Below, piece by piece: positions 22,449 through 34,066 of a DNA stretch of 64,000 nucleotides. Origin of the DNA: Drosophila persimilis (Eukaryota > Arthropoda > Insecta > Diptera > Drosophilidae); NCBI RefSeq assembly GCF_003286085.1, contig NW_020825288.1, forward strand, positions 5,828,001-5,892,000, read 5' to 3'. The notes beneath the pieces were generated by a model that was not told the DNA's origin, ran no database searches, and saw nothing but the letters and a program-made list of their open reading frames with translations. The position numbers and the translations under genes are program-made. Position 1 is the first letter of the stretch. Each line of letters opens with the position of its first letter.

Positions 22449-22680
22449 AATTCAATTCAAACAAGCGAAGAGAACACATCTCAAAAGTGAAACAAAGCGA
22501 GCTACCAGAAGCCAAAACAACTGCAAAAAGCAAAGTAAACCATTTATAAAAAACTCAAATTGAACAAAAGAAGAAACCATACGCATTGAGAAGAACAAAC
22601 TACCTGCGACAGTAAAAGCAGCAATTAATACACGTTCCAGTGCATCTTAAACACAGCCAGAAACCATAAACAGAAACAGA

Positions 22681-24606
22681 ATGCCGGCTATTGGCATCGA
22701 CTTGGGCACCACGTACTCCTGCGTGGGTGTCTACCAGCACGGAAAGGTGGAGATCATCGCCAACGACCAGGGAAACCGGACGACGCCCAGCTATGTGGGA
22801 TTCACAGAGTCGGAGCGCCTGATTGGCGACGCCGCCAAGAACCAGGTGGCGATGAACCCGAAGAACACAGTGTTCGATGCGAAGCGCCTGATTGGGCGCA
22901 GGTACGACGATCCCAAGATTGCGGAGGACATCAAGCACTGGCCGTTCAAGGTGGTAAGCGATGGAGGCAAGCCAAAGATTGGTGTTGAGTTCAAGGGCGA
23001 AGCGAAGCGCTTTTCCCCGGAGGAGATCAGCTCGATGGTGCTGGTCAAAATGAAGGAGACGGCCGAGGCTTATCTGGGCCAGACCATCACAGACGCAGTC
23101 ATCACAGTGCCTGCCTACTTCAACGACTCACAGCGCCAGGCCACGAAGGATGCTGGCCGCATTGCAGGCCTCAATGTGCTCAGAATCGTCAATGAGCCGA
23201 CGGCGGCCGCGCTGGCCTATGGGCTGGACAAGAATCTGAAGGGTGAGCGCAACGTGCTCATCTTCGACCTGGGCGGCGGAACCTTCGACGTTTCCATCCT
23301 GACCATCGACGAGGGATCCCTGTTTGAGGTGCGGGCCACTGCCGGAGACACCCACCTGGGCGGCGAGGACTTTGACAACCGACTGGTCACACACCTCGCA
23401 GACGAGTTCAAGCGTAAATTCAAGAAGGATCTGCGCTCCAACCCTCGTGCTCTGCGACGCCTCCGAACGGCGGCCGAGCGGGCCAAGCGCACCCTCTCCT
23501 CCAGCACGGAGGCGACCATTGAGATAGACGCTCTGTTCGAGGGCCACGACTACTACACCAAGATGAGCCGCGCACGTTTCGAGGAACTGTGCGCCGACCT
23601 CTTCAGGAACACATTGCAGCCGGTGGAGAAGGCCCTCACCGACGCCAAGATGGACAAGAGCCAGATCCATGACATTGTGCTCGTAGGCGGCTCCACGCGC
23701 ATCCCTAAGGTGCAGAGCCTCCTCCAACAGTTCTTCAACGGCAAGAGCCTCAACCTGTCCATCAATCCAGACGAGGCGGTGGCCTACGGCGCTGCTGTCC
23801 AGGCCGCGATCCTCAGTGGCGACCAAAGCGGCAAGATCCAGGACGTGTTGCTGGTGGATGTGGCGCCGCTCTCCCTCGGCATAGAGACTGCTGGCGGAGT
23901 GATGACAAAGCTGATCGAGCGCAACTGCCGCATTCCCTCAAAGCAGACCAAGACCTTCTCGACGTACGCCGACAACCAGCCCGGAGTGTCCATCCAGGTG
24001 TTCGAGGGCGAGCGCGCAATGACCAAAGACAACAACGCCCTGGGCACCTTCGAACTGTCGGGAATTCCTCCAGCGCCGCGAGGCGTGCCTCAGATCGAAG
24101 TCACTTTCGACCTGGACGCCAACGGCATCCTCAACGTCACTGCCAAGGAAATGAGCACGGGCAAGGCCAAGAACATTACCATACAGAACGACAAGGGCCG
24201 CCTATCCCAAGCTGATATCGACCGCATGGTGAACGAGGCAGAGCGCTACTCCGACGAGGATGAGAAGCAGCGCCAGCGCGTATCCTCGCGCAACAGCCTG
24301 GAGGGTTACGTCTTCAACGTCAAGCAGGCCGTGGAACAGGCCGGATCCGATAAACTGAGCGAGGCCGATAAGGCTTCCGTTCTGGAGAAGTGCAACGAGA
24401 CCATTAAGTGGCTGGACATGAACACCACCGCCGAGAAGGAGGAGTTCGACCACAAGATGGAGGAGCTCACCAAGCACTGTTCCCCGATAATGACCAAGAT
24501 TCATCAGCAGGGCGCTGCGGCAGGTCCTGCGGCAGGAGCCAACTGTGGCCAGCAGGCCGGCGGATTTGGAGGCTTTTCTGGGCCCACTGTCGAGGAGGTC
24601 GACTAA
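22681..24606 (+). CDS. Hsp70: heat shock protein 70, right copy
   Basis: Intronless 641-residue Hsp70, same domain order and EEVD tail as the left copy. It has Ser where the left copy has Ala (ERYSDEDE). It is an ATP-driven chaperone that binds unfolded proteins after heat stress, working with DnaJ proteins and exchange factors in cytosol and nucleus. It is divergent from the left copy, the promoters separated by about 1.6 kb. An AATAAA-type signal lies at about 24798, roughly 190 bases past the stop. Confidence 0.97.
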   Translation: MPAIGIDLGTTYSCVGVYQHGKVEIIANDQGNRTTPSYVGFTESERLIGDAAKNQVAMNPKNTVFDAKRLIGRRYDDPKIAEDIKHWPFKVVSDGGKPKIGVEFKGEAKRFSPEEISSMVLVKMKETAEAYLGQTITDAVITVPAYFNDSQRQATKDAGRIAGLNVLRIVNEPTAAALAYGLDKNLKGERNVLIFDLGGGTFDVSILTIDEGSLFEVRATAGDTHLGGEDFDNRLVTHLADEFKRKFKKDLRSNPRALRRLRTAAERAKRTLSSSTEATIEIDALFEGHDYYTKMSRARFEELCADLFRNTLQPVEKALTDAKMDKSQIHDIVLVGGSTRIPKVQSLLQQFFNGKSLNLSINPDEAVAYGAAVQAAILSGDQSGKIQDVLLVDVAPLSLGIETAGGVMTKLIERNCRIPSKQTKTFSTYADNQPGVSIQVFEGERAMTKDNNALGTFELSGIPPAPRGVPQIEVTFDLDANGILNVTAKEMSTGKAKNITIQNDKGRLSQADIDRMVNEAERYSDEDEKQRQRVSSRNSLEGYVFNVKQAVEQAGSDKLSEADKASVLEKCNETIKWLDMNTTAEKEEFDHKMEELTKHCSPIMTKIHQQGAAAGPAAGANCGQQAGGFGGFSGPTVEEVD

Positions 24607-25079
24607 GGGACACTTGTAAGGAGCCGAAGCCATAGAGATATTTACATTGATGGATTTATTTGAAGTTCATTTTAAGTTTTGAAGACTGACAAGAATTTTT
24701 GGTTGTTTTCCCACCTAATCATTCCTAGTATTGGCGAATAAATTGTTAGTTTTACGTTAGCAACAAATTGTAAATGTCTAAGTTAGTTTAAAGTCTCAAA
24801 TAAAATATTTATTTTACTGTTTAAAAGAAAAACATCAAGCTTTTGTGTGGGGTTTCTTCATTGTAACCTTTTTGTGAAATTATTTCAGTTTTATATTTTT
24901 GCAAGACGAAAGTTTCAAATCGAACACGTTTTCTTACACTTGTAGATTGGTCAGAATATAGACGAGCTATTTACATGGAATGGATAGTAAAATAATAAAT
25001 GCACTCTATCAGAATGTGTAATCGTATACGTATTACAGATATTGTTGGCGAGATTAATTCGAATTCTCTTACTAAATTT
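24607..25079. other. Hsp70 right-copy 3' UTR and flank
   Basis: 3' UTR up to about 24820, then AT-rich sequence with no gene seen. The first 200 bases are a diverged match to the flank of the left copy. Confidence 0.6.
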
Positions 25080-25410
25080 CCTTAACTTAAAGTTAAAGTT
25101 CCTTCGATGGAAGGGGGGGAAAAAACAATGATACACCATGATCCTTTTCTTAAAGTTAAAGTTCCTTCGATGAAAGGGGGGGAAAAAACAATGATACACC
25201 ATGATCCTTTTCTTAAAGTTAAAGTTCCTTCGATGGAAGGGGGGGAAAAAAACAATGATACACCATAATCCTTTTCATAAATTTAAAGTTCCTTCGATGG
25301 AAGGGGGGGAAAAACAATGATACACTCTGATCCTTTTCTTAAATTTAAAGTTCCTTCGATGGAAGGGTGAAAAAAAAAAAAACCAATAAGCTACCATAAT
25401 CCTTAAGGTA
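25080..25410. repeat. 63-bp tandem array, five copies
   Basis: The phrase AAGTTCCTTCGATGGAAGG recurs with its AGTTCC at 25097, 25160, 25223, 25287 and 25349, a spacing of 62-64 bases. Each unit continues with a G-run, an A-run and CAATGATACACCATGATCC, except the last, which is degenerate and runs into the dalmatian stop codon region. It lies between the convergent 3' ends of Hsp70 and dalmatian. Confidence 0.95.
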
Positions 25411-25414
25411 TGGG

Positions 25415-28160
25415 CTATTCAATGACCAGTGAATAATTCTGCACCTCCTCGCATTCCTTGTTGAAGCTGGTGATGAATTCCTGCAGTTTTGCCTCGTGCT
25501 CGACATCCTTTCGGGGTCGTTTTTGTCGCGGTCCTGGACCTCTTTTCTTTGGAGATTCGACGCTGTTATCACGCGAGTCCGGCTCGTTCTCCCCGTCCTC
25601 GTCTTCGGACGATCCACTGTCTATATACAGCACTTGGACGCGTTGCTTCCGCTTGCGCTTGGGTTTCTCCTTCACATAAGTGCGTCTGTGGGCCTGCAAA
25701 ATAGTTCGTTTAATTTCGTTTATTAGAAATAAATAAATGTGCCAGAGATGTTAGTAATTCTGTGCGAGCTGCTTACTACCGATCAAAGATAAACTTGAGT
25801 CTTTGCGGCCCTGTTGGCTCAACTGGAACTAATAAAGCGTTTCAGTTTGGTTTTATCTAGCGCCAACCATTGGTCACGACGTTGTATACTGTGCGCAACG
25901 TCGACGAGTCTGGGCGCTTATCTTTCTATGCTAATAGGCTTTCTAGATCTTACCTTTGCGTCAAATGTTGTCTCCAGATCGGGCTCTGAATCTTTGAACA
26001 ATCCAGCCGACTCGTCTGCAGCCAGTGCAGGTTGCCGTTTCGTCGTTTCCGACAACATGGTGGAGCACAGCACATCCCGAATGTCACGCTGTTGTGGTTG
26101 CAGCTCACCAAAACAATCGCCTGCACGGCGCAGCGGAGCGGTGGAAACCTGCGGCAGCTCTTTTTCCGTAGGTCGTAGCTGCTTAAGTCGCTGCAGTTTC
26201 TCGTGCAGCGTCACATTTTGAGGGGCGGAAGTAGAGCCCCTAGACTCGGCAGCTTCATCCCCTTCGAGGAATTCTTCAAAGCCGAACAGATTGCCGGATT
26301 TACTAGGTGTGTGGACAGTCGTGTTCCGTTCTGTTCTGCGGCGTTTGGGGCTATTTTCCTCCTCCAAGAACTCATCGAACCCGAAAAACTGATTAGCTGG
26401 AGAACTCGTCATTGCTGGTGTAGTGGCTTTCGTGGGCGTTATGGGTGTTGTTTGGATATTCTTCTTCCACGATGGCAGTACAACCACATCCAATACATTG
26501 ATGTCTTTCAGAGGAGCACGTTCCTGCAGCGTCCGCCTTGGGTTTGGCAAATGTACAACGTTTTCAACGTTCTCCGCATCTTCCTGATCATTGGCTGTTG
26601 TCGGGGTTTTATGCGCAACAGTTGGTGGCAGATTTTCCTCGTTTGAATCGTTCGCATTCGATCCCAGACTTTGCTCGTCCAAGGCCGGACAAATTGACTC
26701 TTCGTTGGGTGGATCCCCCACTGGTCCTGCAGCTGCTGCTTCGTCTGGTACATAGACATGCTGGCGACGTTGAATGTGATCGCTGGAATACGATGGCAAC
26801 TGTGATGTGTTGAAGCCGAATACAAATGTATTCGGCATGGCTGATTCGTCAGATACTCGCCAGGGAGAGGCACCACCTGAAGGACTGGCCACCACAGTCT
26901 GTCGTGGAATCGGGGAAATTGCCGATGCCGTGACATTGCTACTTGGGCTCTTACGTCTGAGCGGTGTGCTCACAAATTTACGCGCCATGTTCACCAGTTG
27001 GCGGCGTCTCTCTATCGAGTTTGTCGGATAATGTGTCTTAGTTTCATTGAGCAATACGGAACGGGCCAAATGGCTGTAGGCGCCGTCGTGTAAGGGTGGT
27101 GTGTTAGGGTGGTGTGTCGATGCATTCCGCTGGACAGAAAAGCGTGCCTGCGGAGGGCTATGCACACTCACTGATACTTGAAAAGGTCCAGCGTTGGGTG
27201 CTTCAGAATCACTGCTACCGATGACATCATTGTCGGGCTCGAGAATCGGCGACAGGGCCGCGGCCGCGGGCGCCAGAGGAATCCGTTTCTCTGGCGTGCC
27301 CTCTTTGGACTTTGAAGATTCCAAGTTTTTCAGAGAGCACTGTCTTCGTTTACCCACTGGTCGAACCTTCTTCACGGGCTTGGCGCGTTGTCTGCCATCC
27401 TTTTTGGAGCGAATCATTACGCACGCCTTGCCGGCGCTTACCATCTTTTTGATTATATCAGCAGCAGGATCTTCGCGATTCTTGTCATCTTCAATCTGAG
27501 ACTGGGAGAGAAACTCATAGACGTTGCGCGTGACGGAAGACCTTGATCTCGTCGGTGGCTGATCTCTGTGGAAGAACCGATGCCCTCGCTCAGCCTGCGT
27601 TGTTGTACTTTGCGCGGATGTCGCTGTCTCTGCTGGCTTAGCCAGGGGGATTCGTTTGATGCGAACACGTACTGGTGTTGTAGTTGTAGGCGGTGCGGAA
27701 GCCGCTGTCTCTGCCGGCTTAGCCAAGCGGATTCTCTTGAGGCGCACTTGAACTGGGGATACAGTTGTAGGCTGCACTGGTGTGGCCGTCTCCACTGGCT
27801 TGGGCACAGGCAATTTCTTGATGCGAATGCGAAATGGTGATATAGTTGCGTCTGAAAAATGTTACGGATAATCACTTGTGATGGGCATAAATCGTACAAA
27901 CAAAACATACTTGGTAAATTCGCGCCCGTGACGTTAATCTGTGTTCTGGATACGCACATCGTGGAGTTGCGATCTGGCTGAAAGACACTTGTGTCGCATG
28001 CTCCAGCGCGCGCCTCGGGTGGATTGGTAGGGGATGGGATAGTATTTTGGCTAGAAATTGGCTCTTGGCCCGTTAGTATTGCATTTTCGTGGGGCTTAAT
28101 GCGCTGTATTTTAACTACGCATCTTCGAAGGCGAGGCATTGAAGTCGTGGTGGCTGCCAT
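25415..28160 (-). CDS. dmt: dalmatian (sororin-like cohesion factor)
   Basis: Three exons from the ATG at 28160: 27911-28160, 25954-27851 and 25415-25693, giving 808 residues. Most of the protein is low-complexity and basic. Two FGF-type motifs (FFGFDEFLEEE at about 572 and LFGFEEFLEGD at about 604) match the Pds5-binding motif of sororin. The C-terminus (KDVEHEAKLQEF, ending SLVIE) matches the sororin domain. Dalmatian protects sister-chromatid cohesion by opposing Wapl and also has a shugoshin-like role in flies. Residues 88-168 are three tandem 27-residue repeats (RVRIKRIPLAKPAETATSA type). The last exon ends at the edge of the 63-bp array. It is divergent from trabid. Confidence 0.85.
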
Positions 28161-29439
28161 TGTGCCGTGGATGACTCCCGCTGCGTGGTTTGAGCAAAAC
28201 GCGACTTGAGCTTGTTCCTGCTACCGCATTGGGTGCCAAAATGTATAGGTATTCGACCTTTTAACCATTTAGTTAGTGATTTTGTTTAGATCGCACGAAA
28301 TAGTTTGGGGGGTACAGCTGCCGCGTTATCAACTATGCGACGCGCTTGGCAACCCTGTCAGCGAGGGATGGAATGTCCATCGATAGACGCGAACGGTAGT
28401 ATCGATAGGTGACAAACAGATGATTGAAATCACGCCAGCCCTCGCAATGTGACGATAAATAAAAAAATAAATAATTAGCAAATTTCCAAATAATCCAAAT
28501 TCCAAGTTCCTTGTACTACGGCTTGCACCTGCCCATCGGACAAACGTCGACAGTGTGTGCGTGGTGTGTTATTGTGTATGTCGATCAAAGTCATATTTTG
28601 GCCCCAAAAAATCGAGTGAAAGTTTTTTCATCTTTGTTTTGTAATTGTAAGTGTAATTCTCCCACCCACAATTACACTTGCCCCGCGCTACTGCTACTGC
28701 CACTGCCAATATTGAGTCAATATATTCACGCTATATTCAGAGGCGCGGGCGAACAGCAGCTCGTGGCTGACAACAGTTTTCTTTCGTCACTCTCTCAATA
28801 AAGTTAATTCGAATTGCAGTGCAGCCAGCAGTCGATGCAGCAGTCGATGTCTTGGATTTCTACATAAGGCCTTCCCTTCCTTGCATAGTTTTGCGCCAGG
28901 TACTGATACGATACGAAAATTAATCCAATCAGAAAGTAGCGCGGAAAAACAGTGCACCACCAGCCCCTCGTGCCCTCCCTCCCCTATCAAATATAGATGC
29001 ATATGTATGTACATACGGATGTACATGTACGAGTACATACAAATAGCAACAAATAAGTGCAAGCAACCCATTCCCAGGCCCCCTGAAGGCTATCTGTGAC
29101 GAAAGTAAGAAAGAAATATAAACATCTCGGGCCAACAAAAAATGCATACGAATGAATATGTATAAATGTGTCTCTGTATCTCAGTATCTCGGTATCCGCG
29201 GAATATGTCTCAGGGTCAAGGACATTTTGTAGCGTTTTGCTTGCCATTTGCGTTGTTTGACCTTATTAAACAAGTGAAATTATTTAATTGCCTCTCCTCT
29301 GCTCTCCTCTCTATCGCGAATTTAGAACGATTGCCACGGAACGGGGACAAAGGGCTAGGGGAGAAGGAGCGCGCGTACCAAGCACATAACTGTCCGGAGC
29401 AACTGCTGCGTCGCTGTGGCTGTTTCCGCGCACAAAACA
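28161..29439. promoter_or_regulatory. divergent dalmatian / trabid promoter and trabid 5' UTR
   Basis: Two DRE/BEAF-type sites lie 21 bases apart: ATCGATA at 28379-28385 and TATCGATA at 28400-28407. They sit about 220 bases before the dalmatian ATG. The rest, up to 29439, is probably trabid 5' UTR, perhaps with an untranslated intron. No other gene is supported. Confidence 0.6.
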
Positions 29440-32241
29440 ATGTGCGATACCAAAGACGAGGCACAGAAATGGAAATGTGAAATCTGCACCTACGAAAATT
29501 ACCCATCGTCACTGAAATGCACCATGTGCCAGGCCTCGAAGGCGCTGCTGAGCGAGGATATCTTTCGGTATGGCCTTGACACCACCCCTACCTTGAACCA
29601 ATTACTTATGTACTCTCCTCCCTCTTATAGGCTCAGTCCAGCGCAGGAGAGCAGCTCCATCCCAGAGGAGGCAGCGTCTGGGCTGGCTGCTGTCGAGCCA
29701 ACGCCAACACCGACCTCCACGTGCTACACGCTGCAGTCGCAGCAATCGCAGCAGCCCCAGTTGCGGCAGAGCAATGTTGTCGACAGCGAGAAGTGGGAAT
29801 GCAAGGTGTGCACCTATCTCAATTGGCCACGTAGTGTGCGCTGCGTGCAATGCTGTACCAAACGCGGCGGCGAGGCCATGGAAAGCAGAAATGATAATGA
29901 CAATGAGGCGGATGCTGATTGCATCGATCGAGCTGGAGAGGCACTACACGCACTGCGCATCAGCGGCTCGGATACGGAACTCGTATCCACTAAAGACACG
30001 GCCGCGAGACAACAACAGAAGCAACAGTTAATAGGAGCCACTGCCTCCAATCGCCTCAGTCTCAGTCCCAGTCCGACCATCGACGATGCCACGTATCTGA
30101 ACAATCTCGCCAATGCATCACACAACCAGTCGCCGAATAAAAGGCCTGCCAATCAACAACAACATCAACAGCACCAGCAGCAACAGCAGCGGGACTCTTC
30201 TGTGGCTGTTGCTGTCCCGCTGCAGCCGAAGCATTGCTATGTGGCCAAGTGGGCGTGCAATGTGGGTTGTCCTCAGAACCTGTATTTAATAAGTATCCAA
30301 CTAATTTGCAATCCTCTTGCAGTCGTGCACCTACGAGAACTGGCCCAGGAGCATCAAATGCTCCATGTGCGGCAAGACACGGGAGCGTGAGATAAGCGGA
30401 TCACAAAACGACTTGCATGCCTCCTCCAGCCAGACCATCCAGGACGAGCATCAGAACGTAGACACCGTCAGCGTCAATAACTCATTCAATAAAAAGCACA
30501 TTTACCAACTGGGTAAGGGATACAGCAACAGATAGAGCACACCTTAAATTTACTAAACGTTCTCTTGCAGGTTCCTCGGAAACCATCAACAACTGTGATA
30601 CGCTGCAAGAGCGGCAGGAACGGCGGCAGCGTCAAATCAGGCGACAAGTGGACTGGCAATGGCTGAATGCCTGCTTGGGCGTCGTCGAGAATAACTACAG
30701 CGCTGTGGAAGCGTATCTGTCATGTGGCGGCAATCCGGCCCGCTCACTGACCAGCAACGAGATAGCCGCCTTGAATCGCAACTCGGCCTTTGATGTGGGT
30801 CATACACTGATCCACCTGGCCATACGTTTCCATCGCGAGGAAATGCTGCCCATGCTGCTGGCTCAGATCTCTGGTTCGGGGCCAGGAATAAAGCGTGTGC
30901 CCTCCTATGTGGCGCCGGATCTGGCCGCGGACATTCGCCGACACTTTGCCAATACGCTCCGTTTGCGCAAGTCTGGCCTTCCCTGCCACTATGTGCAAAA
31001 GCATGCCACCTTTGCCCTCCCCGCCGAGATTGAGGAATTGCCCATTCCCATACAGGAGCAGCTGTACGATGAGCTCCTGGACAGAGATGCGCAGAAGCAG
31101 TTAGAGACGCCGCCGCCGGCTCTCAACTGGTCGCTGGAGATAACGGCACGTCTCAGCTCGCGGATGTTTGTCTTGTGGAACCGCAGTGCTGGCGATTGCC
31201 TCTTGGACTCGGCCATGCAGGCCACATGGGGAGTCTTCGATCGCGACAATATCCTTAGACGTACGCTGGCCGACACACTGCATCAGTGTGGACATGTGTA
31301 AGTGAAGTGTAATGGGAGTGGAGAAGCAGGCTTTCGCTCACCCTTGAGCGTGTGTTTTCAGGTTCTTCACGCGCTGGAAGGAGTACGAAATGTTGCAGGC
31401 CTCCATGCTGCACTTTACTCTGGAGGAATCGCAGTGGGAGGATGATTGGAGCACACTGCTTTCGCTGGCTAGCCAACCAGGCTCATCTCTGGAACAGTTG
31501 CACATTTTTGCGCTGGCGCACATCCTTAGACGTCCAATTATTGTTTATGGCGTTAAGTACGTGAAGAGTTTTCGTGGTGAAGACATTGGATATGCGCGTT
31601 TCGAAGGTGAGCAAACATTATATGTATATGAATTTAATTTTTCTAGCCGGAACTCCCTGCATTTCAGGTGTCTACTTGCCTTTGTTCTGGGATCAAAACT
31701 TTTGCACCAAATCACCCATCGCTCTGGGCTATACACGCGGTCACTTCAGCGCCTTGGTGCCCATGGAGCCGTTCACACGCATCGATGGGCGACGCGACGA
31801 TGTTGAGGACGTCACTTACCTGCCACTGATGGACTGCGAGCTCAAGCTCTTGCCCATACATTTTCTCACACAGTCGGAGGTGAGAATGCAACTGAAAGAT
31901 CTGTAAAGAAGAAACTGATTCGTTAATTTCTTTGACAGGTGGGCAATGAGGAGTCAATGATGCGCCAATGGCTGGATGTTTGCGTAACTGATGGCGGTCT
32001 GCTTGTGGCGCAACAAAAACTGGGCAAACGTCCCCTTCTGGTGGCACAAATGCTGGAGGAATGGCTGAATCATTACAGACGCATTGCGTAAGTATGTCTC
32101 GATTGATGGCCAATGTAATCATGCTGATTTGTGTGTTTTTACTCGCCCCTCCCCCCACGCAGACAAGTGATAACTGCGCCGTTTGTTCGTCGCCCACAAA
32201 TAACACATTACTCCAGCGAGGGAGACTCGGATGAAGAATAG
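29440..32241 (+). CDS. trbd: trabid deubiquitinase (ZRANB1 family)
   Basis: Eight exons: 29440-29567, 29631-30261, 30323-30512, 30571-31297, 31362-31606, 31668-31879, 31939-32087 and 32163-32241. Joined in frame they encode 786 residues. Three NZF zinc fingers (KWKCEICTYENYPSSLKC, KWECKVCTYLNWPRSVRC, and a third split by an intron, KWACN + SCTYENWPRSIKC) bind ubiquitin chains. Ankyrin-like helices then lead into an OTU protease domain, with Cys526 in GDCLLDSAMQ and His666 in RGHFSALV as the catalytic pair. Trabid cleaves K29/K33 and K63 chains and influences Wnt and immune signalling. The first intron (29568-29630) is 63 bases, in frame and stop-free, so a longer isoform is possible; removing it gives the expected IFRLSPAQ. 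Confidence 0.92.
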
Positions 32242-32627
32242 ATATTGCCCACACACACACACCCCATATATATTTATTGTCTCTTACATATTCTTTTACC
32301 GAGTCGGTATCGTATCAGAGACGAAGTTCAAGAAGAGTTATGAAGTGCAGAGATCCTACACATTTGCAGTTGGAGTTGAAGTTAGCTAATGGAAACTATA
32401 GAAAATACGTTCACATATGCATACAGTTGAAATTTGTAGTTGTAACTAATTTGAAAGAAAAACTAAAGGTTAAAAAACAAAGTACGAAGACAGTACAGAC
32501 ACATTCATTGTCGGTAGGTATATCATATCCGTTCCCAATTCAACGTTTGTTGATTTTAGTCAAATTTATTCACATTGGGTCGATGCGGCGTACGATTAGA
32601 CCATATAGTAAACGAAATTGAAGCTAA

Positions 32628-32651
32628 ACACACACACACACACACACACAC
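32628..32651. repeat. CA microsatellite
   Basis: An uninterrupted CA tract of about 12 units in the trabid 3' region, read directly. Confidence 0.9.
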
Positions 32652-33890
32652 TGGTAGATCAAATTACACTTATACAATAATCTGTAACAATCCATTGGGT
32701 GCAATCTAGTGCAGGGCCGACGGGGGAGAAACTGAAAGTGAAGAAGAAACATATAAACAGTACGTATGCAGTAAATACCATATAGGATACCTATGTATGC
32801 ACATGCTAGATGATCCCTCATCTTGTGTGCATCGTATGTATGTTGTAACTTATTCGAAATCTCGATGTACTATTAAATTTTAGCAAGTGGTAAAACAAAC
32901 ACAAACACAATAATGTGGGTGAATATGAAAGTTTCTTATAAGCGTCATTGAAAAGTTTATTGATAGTTTTTAAAACACTTTTTGGAATTATTATGAAGCA
33001 TTATATACATTCATGCCTATACATAAAATATATTTAATTATATATATATACATATATATATACTTAACATATACATATAGAGATCCTATGGTTCCAGAAA
33101 GATTGAACAAGGGCCAATAACATAATGAATTTTATTGTAACTGTATAAAAGGAATTTTATCTCATTATAATTTTTGTTAGTAATGTTATAACTATTATCA
33201 TTATAATAACTTCTAAGAATGCTTATTGTGCAAATGTACACGCGAAGCGCATGAAAAACAAAACACATATTTAAATAAAAAGTTTTAAGTAAAGATTCAA
33301 ATGAAAACACATAGGCTGTCTTTTATATCCGCAGCCTTGACTATTTGTGTTCTATGACCAGTTTTTCACGATTTCTAAAACCGATTTTGAAGACCGCGTG
33401 GGCATCTCGAGGGGGTCCACTAGGCGATACCACTCCACATTGTAAAACTCCTGAAACTCGATCTGGTGACAGCGGGTACTCCTGAGTTTTTAACATAGTA
33501 ACAGGCGATGAATCACGGCGGAAGGAAATATAGAATTTGAGAAAACTATGAAGCTAAGTTCTGAGTGGTACACAGCCATTTTTTGGCCAGAAGCTCTCCA
33601 AGAACTGAGTAAAACAACGTCGCCCCCGCAACAGATTTTTTGACCACCCAAAATATTGAATCAAGGGGTTATCTAACTTGCAGAAATTTTCTCAAGGCCT
33701 TCATTTCGCCAGTTATCGTCCTAAAATATATTTTGAAAATCAAATTATTAGACTACGCTACGAAAAAATATATTCGATTATTTATATTTCCAGAATTTTA
33801 AAAAAGATCTGTTACCAATCTTATGAGGATTTCTAAAGCATATTTTGAATTCCTTTCTCTAGTGCGGCAATGCTATTCGATTATACAACC

Positions 33891-34066
33891 GGATGTGATC
33901 GATAGTTGAAAAGTATCTGCAAACGGAAGCGGCTCGTATCTGAGATACATGTATCCGTCTCTAGAAACGGCAGCGTTTTTCGACTATTACCATCGATAGG
34001 CTGGTCAATCGGATGTAATCGATAGATAAAAAGTATCTTCAAACCGAGGCGGCTCGTATCTGAGAG
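33891..34066. repeat. 56-base direct repeat, 120-base spacing, with ATCGATAG sites
   Basis: The segment GGATGTGATCGATAG, then AAAGTATCT and GGCTCGTATCTGAGA (33891-33946) is repeated with about six changes at 34011-34066, exactly 120 bases later. Each unit carries one ATCGATAG, and a third CATCGATAGG lies between them at about 33991. It is just upstream of the Unc-115 5' UTR, so a promoter or insulator role is possible. Confidence 0.85.

Larger units (their letters stand above)
22142..24633. repeat. right arm of the Hsp70 inverted repeat
   Basis: Mirror of 18059-20551. Overlapping antisense frames are identical in all readings from about 22600 to 24047, which shows base-level identity there. 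The differences I see inside the coding region (at about 24250, 24409 and 24581) all lie in its last 370 bases. Confidence 0.95.
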
